A DNA stretch of 64,000 bases from Doryteuthis pealeii (lineage: Eukaryota; Mollusca; Cephalopoda; Myopsida; Loliginidae), in contig CM042147.1 in the NCBI GenBank assembly GCA_023376005.1, positions 120,425,963 through 120,489,962 on the forward strand. Reading direction: 5' to 3'. The translations under genes were made by a program, and so were the position numbers. Shown in pieces: positions 59,191-64,000 of the stretch. Each line of letters opens with the position of its first letter. Within the stretch, counting starts at the first letter, position 1. The notes under the pieces are model-generated. The model saw only the letters and a list, made by a program, of their open reading frames with translations, made no database searches and had not been told where the DNA came from.

Positions 59191-59755
59191 AAATTGTAGT
59201 TCATAAAATCTTTTCCAAAATAATTTGTCAATATGTATGTATGCAGAACAATAACAGAAGTAACTGATATTTATAGCACTCTGGAATATTCCATACTTGC
59301 ATCTGGGTGATCTCATTCCTTGAGTTTTGATTGGATGCTGGTCTCAGTGTGGATATGATGCTAGATAAATATCCATCATTCAGCATTAGGCTTCCAGCAA
59401 TGCAGGGACTGTATTGAGTTACATTGAGTTAACAGAGAAATTATAGGAAGAAACACAATAAAAATCAAGGACAGGGAAAAGGTTTACTAAGAAGTCCTGT
59501 AAGATCTTGTTGTTTCTCTCTTCCAAGATTTTGTCAGAGATTATTTATAGGAAAAACTGACAATTCCATTGTCATCATTTAGGTACTGTATGATACATAG
59601 CATTTAATAAGATTCAATAAAAGAAGAACAAGAATCATTGAAATATAAAATATCATAAGCATCACATAAGCTTAAAAAGACATACTGTTGATTAATAAAA
59701 TTAAAAACCTTTACCGATTATCTACCAAAGAAAAAAAAACAACAAAATATCTTAC

Positions 59756-59875
59756 TTCTTACAGATGCTAACAACAGATATGTCTCCCAGCCGTATACAA
59801 TTTGATAAATTCAGCTCTCGAAGTTTAGCTGTACACACACCTTCTGTCAAACTTCGGATTCCAGAATCTGTAATT
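59756..59875 (-). CDS. FBXL13: FBXL13-like, LRR exon (120 bp)
   Basis: After TTTTTAAAG the first A completes a codon from an upstream exon. It reads ITDSGIRSLTEGVCTAKLRE and LNLSNCIRLGDISVVSICK, with donor GTAAGA in phase 2. The acceptor is weak (purine just before AG). It is the most 5' complete exon in the window. Confidence 0.83.
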
Positions 59876-59912
59876 CTTTAAAAAATGAAATGGGATAAAA
59901 GAATTAGACAGA

Positions 59913-60687
59913 CTAGCAAAAAAAATGTGCCATCCAGGCACAAGTATTTAAGTTTTAATATAATTAGATAGTATATTGAATTAGATAAACTGGACCATAT
60001 GACCTTTAGGCACCCCTTTTTGATATCAATTAAGAAAGGACATGTTTTTCATTTACACTGTCAATATCCGGTTGTTTTAACAGACAATTTTTAGATTTAA
60101 AAAAAAATTATAAAACTAACCCCTAACCCTAACCCTAACCCTTAACCTGAACCCCTAACAAACAATTGGATTTTGACAGTGTAAATGAAAAACATGTCCT
60201 TTCTTAATCGAGATCAAAAAGGGGTGCCTAAAGGTCATATGGTCCAAAAAACTAATGAAATTCAATACAAACACAAAAAAGTTATACTTATTTTAATTTT
60301 TTTTTATTGGTCTCTATATAAATATCATTCATGGTATTGCGTTTAATACATTTGAGAATAAAACAATAATATCAGAAATCAATAAAATCAAGTAATTATT
60401 TATTAAACCCAGTTTTGTTAAAACCAGTATGTAAATTAACCACACCATATATTATGTAAACCTCTATTTCTTAGGGATATATAACACACATTGTAGGATT
60501 TTAAATGCACTAATAACATGGGCTGTTTTGAGGTAAATCTGACTCAGATTTATTCTATGTATTAATGATTTTGAGTTTAAATTAAATACTCATTTATAAA
60601 CTTACATAATTTCTGATGTAATTGTGATGCAAGCTGTGACGCAGTTTTGGTTACAGACAAATAGACCGAATCTCTATTATTAATAGA
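59913..60687 (-). mobile_element. Non-autonomous Helitron, family B-like, carrying MITE B
   Basis: On the minus strand it starts TCTATTAATAATAGAGATTC and ends GTGCCTGGATGGCACA...GCTAG, a hairpin in which the usual CACCCGGAGGGTG has mutated. The flanks are A and T. Its 3' subterminal part resembles family A (AAGTATTTAAGTTTTAATAT), so it may be a mosaic. Confidence 0.75.
59992..60245. mobile_element. MITE family B, inside the Helitron
   Basis: It runs from GGACCATATGACCTTTAGGC to GGTCATATGGTCC. The flanks GATAAACT and AAAAAACT agree at six of eight. The core has CCCTAACCCTAACCCTAACC. Confidence 0.85.
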
Positions 60688-61033
60688 TTATGATATATCC
60701 AGGTTAAGGGATATATTATGAAGTTGTAGTAAGGTATATTCTCGTAGGTAAATAGAAGCTGGTGCATCGAGTAGCAGTAGTAGCAGTACGCCTTCCGAGC
60801 AGTCGGCATGGTAGTCTTGCTAGTAGGCTTGTAGTAGGCTAGTAGGTGCTTGTACCACCACAGTGTTGAGTATTTATGGAGGACACTATCCAATCTGATT
60901 ATAGTGGGGGGGGGTACCTAGGTATTTACATATTCATTACATCAGATTATTTCTAGAAAAACTCAAGATTACAGTAAAGATGAGTATGAATCTTTTAGAT
61001 AAGCTATTTCATAAAACAGTTTTTCATTAATGA

Positions 61034-61743
61034 CTAGAAGTTGCTACCCGGCATTGCCTAGGTAGAGGGCTATAATAAAAAGTTAGCCTCGCAGATCCAT
61101 TGATTGTTTTGGTCTTCCATAATGACTTTCCCTTTTCTTACTATTCAAATACTAATTTTATAATATCTTTTTCCAGATATAAATAAAATCTTCATTATTT
61201 TTGCACAAAAAGCAAGCTCTGGTGATAGTGAATGTGTATATATATTTATATTGTCGTTAATTGTTTTATTTTTGTAGTTTCCTCTAGACATACACACACA
61301 CATACGTACATACACACAACTGCCCTTTATATATGTGTAAGATTCATGGTTAATACATGAACATACAACTCCGACACGTTTGTGGGACAAAACATTTTAT
61401 ATTGTAAACAGCACATTTATAAGACAAGATACAATAACAATGAAATACATGTATATAAACATACAACAGTAAAGATAAAAGGACTGGAGAGTCCGTACAT
61501 ACAAAATCACTTACTAGTGATGGGGGCCGAAGACCCCAGGAGAGTTACATAGCATTGGGGGCAGAGGGCCCCCACCAAGAAGGGTGTGACAATGGTCTAA
61601 CCCATGTGGTCGTTCCAGACATGTAACTAAAAGAGAAAAAAGTATTTGAACCAGGCGCTTAAATTAAATTGGTCACAAGCGGCAACCCAGCGGGAAGATA
61701 ACTCTTCCAGGCAAAGGGAAGATAATCCCAGCAAATGTATAGA
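61034..61743 (-). mobile_element. Helitron, family C-ends, split by a solo LTR near its 5' tip
   Basis: The 3' end (GCCGGGTAGCAACTTCTAG) is at 61034, followed by T. The true 5' end TCTATACAT is at 61743-61735, preceded by A. The rest (CATATATAAAGGGCAG) resumes at 61335, because an LTR inserted between them. Confidence 0.82.
61336..61733 (-). mobile_element. Solo LTR, family L1, inside the Helitron
   Basis: On the minus strand it starts TGCTGGGATTATC and ends GAATCTTACA. CATA (61332-61335) and CATT (61734-61737) are the target duplication with one mismatch; the Helitron consensus at this site is CATA. 61745-62811 holds nothing I can name apart from a TATA-like and GTAAGT-bearing stretch at 62480-62680 that may be another LTR remnant. 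Confidence 0.8.
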
Positions 61744-62811
61744 TGATAATAAACTGAAGAGTTGAGTCAAAAATTTTGCAATATTTTGGTAACATGAGGC
61801 ACAATTTGGCAGCGCAAGATGCTTTTGCTGTCATCATGAAGGTGACAAACGACACTGGACTATAAGATACCAAACTACCCTCCAGATTTGCTAATTTGCT
61901 ACTGTCTAGATTTACCTTTATGGCTTAGAACACGGCTTTGAAATCCAAGGTTTTAGGCTTATCTGACCTTGCCTGATTGTCGAGTGTAGAATAAACATCA
62001 TATTCACCTTCACAGGAAGGCTGTGACTAGCATCCAGTCACCAAACAAGTCAAGTGTTCAGTATATATGGATAAAAGTATCCACTTTAGAACCAACAGAC
62101 AATGGGAATCCTTGGAATAGACTTAGTGCCGATACACAAGTGGAATAGCCCAACCTGCTATTTAAACCACCTACCAAGACTGGATTCTCAGATCTGACTC
62201 AGCTTGTCACACAGCTGAATATTGGTCGCTCAAAACAAATCTCTACATCGAGGTTCTTGCAAACCCAAGGAAAATTTCTTGTATTGTGATCAACTGTGCT
62301 TTCACCTGTTGCACAAACAATGTTGCCTAAGGTGCCCAATTATCTTTCTTGCTCTGGCCATGTTTCTTTATGTGGAAGCCATTTTTTTTAATCCTGAATC
62401 TTTCCTAACTTAAATGATGACTGATTTCTAAAACAACAAAGAACTGTGTAATTTTCAAAAACATTCATAATGTTGGGTCAGTAAAATGGTAATTCCTGTA
62501 TATAGAGTGAGTGAGGGAGAGGCTCTCTGTGATTGGATATACCAATCACGTGATGAGCCCAGAAGTTTAGGCGCCAAATCCAAAATCCAGACAGACAGAT
62601 TCCTCCAGCAGTTCCCCAAGAAAAGGGCTCCAAGAAATCACCCTAAGATACCAGATATCTTCTCCAACGTGCCGGTAAGTCCCTTAAACTCAACTTTATA
62701 TACAGGAAGGACTTTATATTGTTATTCATTGTTTCATATGCTGGTTAATAAATTGTTAGAATTAAACAAAGTATTAATTCATTTACTTGTTGTTGTTAGC
62801 CTTGGAATTAA

Positions 62812-63071
62812 GGGCCGGGTTAGCTCAGTCGGTAGAGTGTTCGGCTAGAAACCACAAGGTTCCTAGTTTGATACCGGTCCTCGCCAACTCAGCGTTATGA
62901 GTAGCACAGGGATCTGTGCGGTAAAGTAAGAAGCTGATGGTAGGTGTGGCGCTCCACCTTAGATGCAAAAACAATCTCCTTGGTCTAGCGCTAGTGAAAA
63001 GGGGATAGACTCCCTCGCTGATTGGCTGATATCGACATTAGGCCGCCCCGACGACTTTACTTACTTTACTA
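62812..63071 (+). mobile_element. SINE-1, full length
   Basis: GGGCCGGGTTAGCTCAGTCG head, box B-like GGTTCCTAGTTTGATACCGG, body with TGTGCGGTAAAGT, and tail ending CGACGACTTTACTTACTTT. The acceptor-stem halves do not pair, so it is not a tRNA gene. Confidence 0.85.
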
Positions 63072-63129
63072 ACACAATAATAAGATTCCTTTTGTTCAAG
63101 ATGATGCTGTGATCTTTTGCATCAACCTA

Positions 63130-63870
63130 ATATTTTGGAATATTTGGATTATTCAGACTATAATCTTCATCTTTAATGTTATCTGTACAACGTCTCAGCT
63201 GATTTGTCCTACGGCCTTCTTCAGGTATTTCTTATCGGACTCGGGAGCATCCTCGAACTCTGGAACCTTCTTTTCAAACTCAAGTAACTTCTTGTCATAA
63301 TATGGAGCCATCACAGAACTTTGAACACCACCCTTTATTCAATTCATGGTGGTATACTGTTCTCATTCCACTAATCATAGCTGGATGCAAGTGTTAAGCT
63401 GTGTTAATTATTATTCTATCTTACTGTCACCCTTGACCAGGATTGAACCTGCAGCCTAGAGATAAATTAGAACTGTATTAACTCAACGTCTATATCCACT
63501 ATGCTCTGTGTCCAATAGCACCTCAGCCGAAATGTTGTACAGATAACAATAAAGATGAGGACAACTGTCTGAATAATCCAAATAATCCAAATTATCAAGC
63601 CCCATCAAAAAAAAATTCAGAGAAATAGTAACCTAATATTTGTTTGGATTTTTTTAAATTTAAAAAAAAATTTTTTTTCTTCTTTTTTTTTTTTTTTTTT
63701 CTTATTTTTTTTTTCTTTTTTTTTCTTCTTTTTTGGTTTGGGAGCCTTATCATAATCAGGAGCTGAATAAGGCCAGAGAGCACATTGGCCGAAACGTTGT
63801 ACAGATAACAACAAAGATGAGGACAACCGTCTGAATAATCCAAATAATCCAAATTATCAAGCCCCGTCTA
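63130..63870. repeat. Three pieces of foldback repeat D
   Basis: TTATCTGTACAACGTCTCAG...GGCCTTCTTCAGGTATTTC at 63130-63310, and the reverse GTTGTACAGATAACAAT...AATAATCCAAATTATCAAG at 63530-63600 and 63795-63865. The last two are near-identical direct copies separated by T-rich sequence. Confidence 0.7.
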
Positions 63871-63990
63871 AAAAAGTCAGAGAAATAGTAACATAGTATT
63901 TGTTTGGATTTTTTTTTCTTTTTTTTTCTTTCTTTTTTTCTTCTATTTTTTCTATTTTTTCTTCTTTTCTTTTTTTTTCTTTTTCTTTTT
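63650..63990. repeat. Pyrimidine-rich (T/CT)n tracts
   Basis: Two T and CTTT runs, at 63650-63735 and 63908-63990. Lys-rich open frames on the minus strand here are artefacts. On the minus strand the second tract lies directly after the putative edge exon's donor. Confidence 0.85.
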
Positions 63991-63996
63991 ACTTAC

Positions 63997-64000
63997 CGTA
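63997..64000 (-). CDS. FBXL13: Possible FBXL13-like exon entering from the right edge
   Basis: The minus strand at the edge reads TACG then GTAAGT, a strong donor. Ending in phase 2, CG plus the A of the next exon would give Arg before ITDSG, which fits an LRR. Only four bases are visible, so this is a guess from phase and splice signal. Confidence 0.35.

Larger units (their letters stand above)
45494..64000 (-). other. FBXL13: Gene span: FBXL13/DRC6-like LRR protein, 3' part
   Basis: Seven exons join in one frame (splice phases as seen from 5': 2, 0, 0, 0, 2, 2) into 236 C-terminal residues of cysteine-containing leucine-rich repeats. The signature series is LRELNLSNC, LTYLNLSFC, LISLDISGT, LKDLTVSEC, IERVDLSHC, LSCIKLSGC, IMSLDISGC, LRILNILYC. 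The order LGQAPNLISLDISGT, LTVSEC, LDISGC and LRILNILYCKGISKSAAQ matches what I know of FBXL13, also called DRC6, of the nexin-dynein regulatory complex in motile cilia. The F-box region would lie beyond position 64000. Other F-box/LRR proteins are possible but fit the C-terminus less well. Confidence 0.78.

Noticed and set aside
58807..59316. A 169-codon Phe/Leu-rich frame resembling a membrane protein
   Set aside because: Only the last ~42 codons are the LRR exon (58816-58942). The rest is T-rich low-complexity intron.
61334..61342. Helitron 5' end at 61342
   Set aside because: TCTTACA here belongs to the solo LTR. The Helitron's own tip TCTATACAT is at 61743-61735.
62486..62848. 120-codon plus-strand frame with a GTAAGT site
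   Set aside because: No domain or homology that I recognise, it runs into a SINE head, and the TATA-like and AATAAA-like signals fit an LTR remnant better.
62812..62885. Possible tRNA gene (also 11685, 32450-32526, 46051)
   Set aside because: Box A and box B are present but the acceptor-stem halves do not pair, and the same unit recurs with a fixed non-tRNA body, so these are SINE heads.

Overview
The window looks like nuclear DNA of an invertebrate animal. Its genes are split by GT-AG introns, the gaps are long and AT-rich, and the sequence is crowded with tRNA-derived SINEs, non-autonomous Helitrons, palindromic MITEs, solo LTRs and simple repeats. The repeat mix and gene types suggest a lophotrochozoan, possibly a mollusc, but the species cannot be read from the sequence. 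Nothing here is bacterial: there are no operons, no CRISPR array and no rRNA.

Three protein-coding loci can be supported. (1) 7352-13494, plus strand: a two-exon class A GPCR with a very long third intracellular loop. The two exons do not join in frame through the strong splice donor unless one base is lost from an A-run. (2) 36384-21577, minus strand: a five-exon protein of 660 residues with eight C2H2 zinc fingers. All four splice junctions agree in phase, and two of the zinc fingers are rebuilt across introns. (3) 63997 or beyond to 45494, minus strand: the 3' part (seven complete exons, 236 residues) of a leucine-rich-repeat protein that I recognise as FBXL13/DRC6-like, a subunit of the ciliary nexin-dynein regulatory complex. 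Its F-box end lies outside the window. The loci are not an operon and no shared pathway is evident.

Region by region: 1-7351 is non-genic, with Helitrons, a LINE fragment and a 30-bp minisatellite. 7352-13494 is the GPCR, with a 4-kb repeat-filled intron. 13495-21576 is intergenic, with (TA)n tracts and several large hairpins. 21577-36392 is the zinc-finger gene, with repeats in its introns. 36393-45493 is intergenic and holds a four-layer nest of transposons. 45494-64000 is the FBXL13-like gene, whose introns hold Helitrons, solo LTRs, MITEs, a retroelement remnant and a minisatellite.

The strongest observations are in the mobile DNA. Three Helitron families have readable ends (5' TC, 3' CTAG, inserted between A and T). 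One solo-LTR family has 4-bp target duplications. One MITE family has 8-bp duplications and a telomere-like TTAGGG core. Layered insertions give a relative order of activity. I did not find a convincing new multi-gene system.
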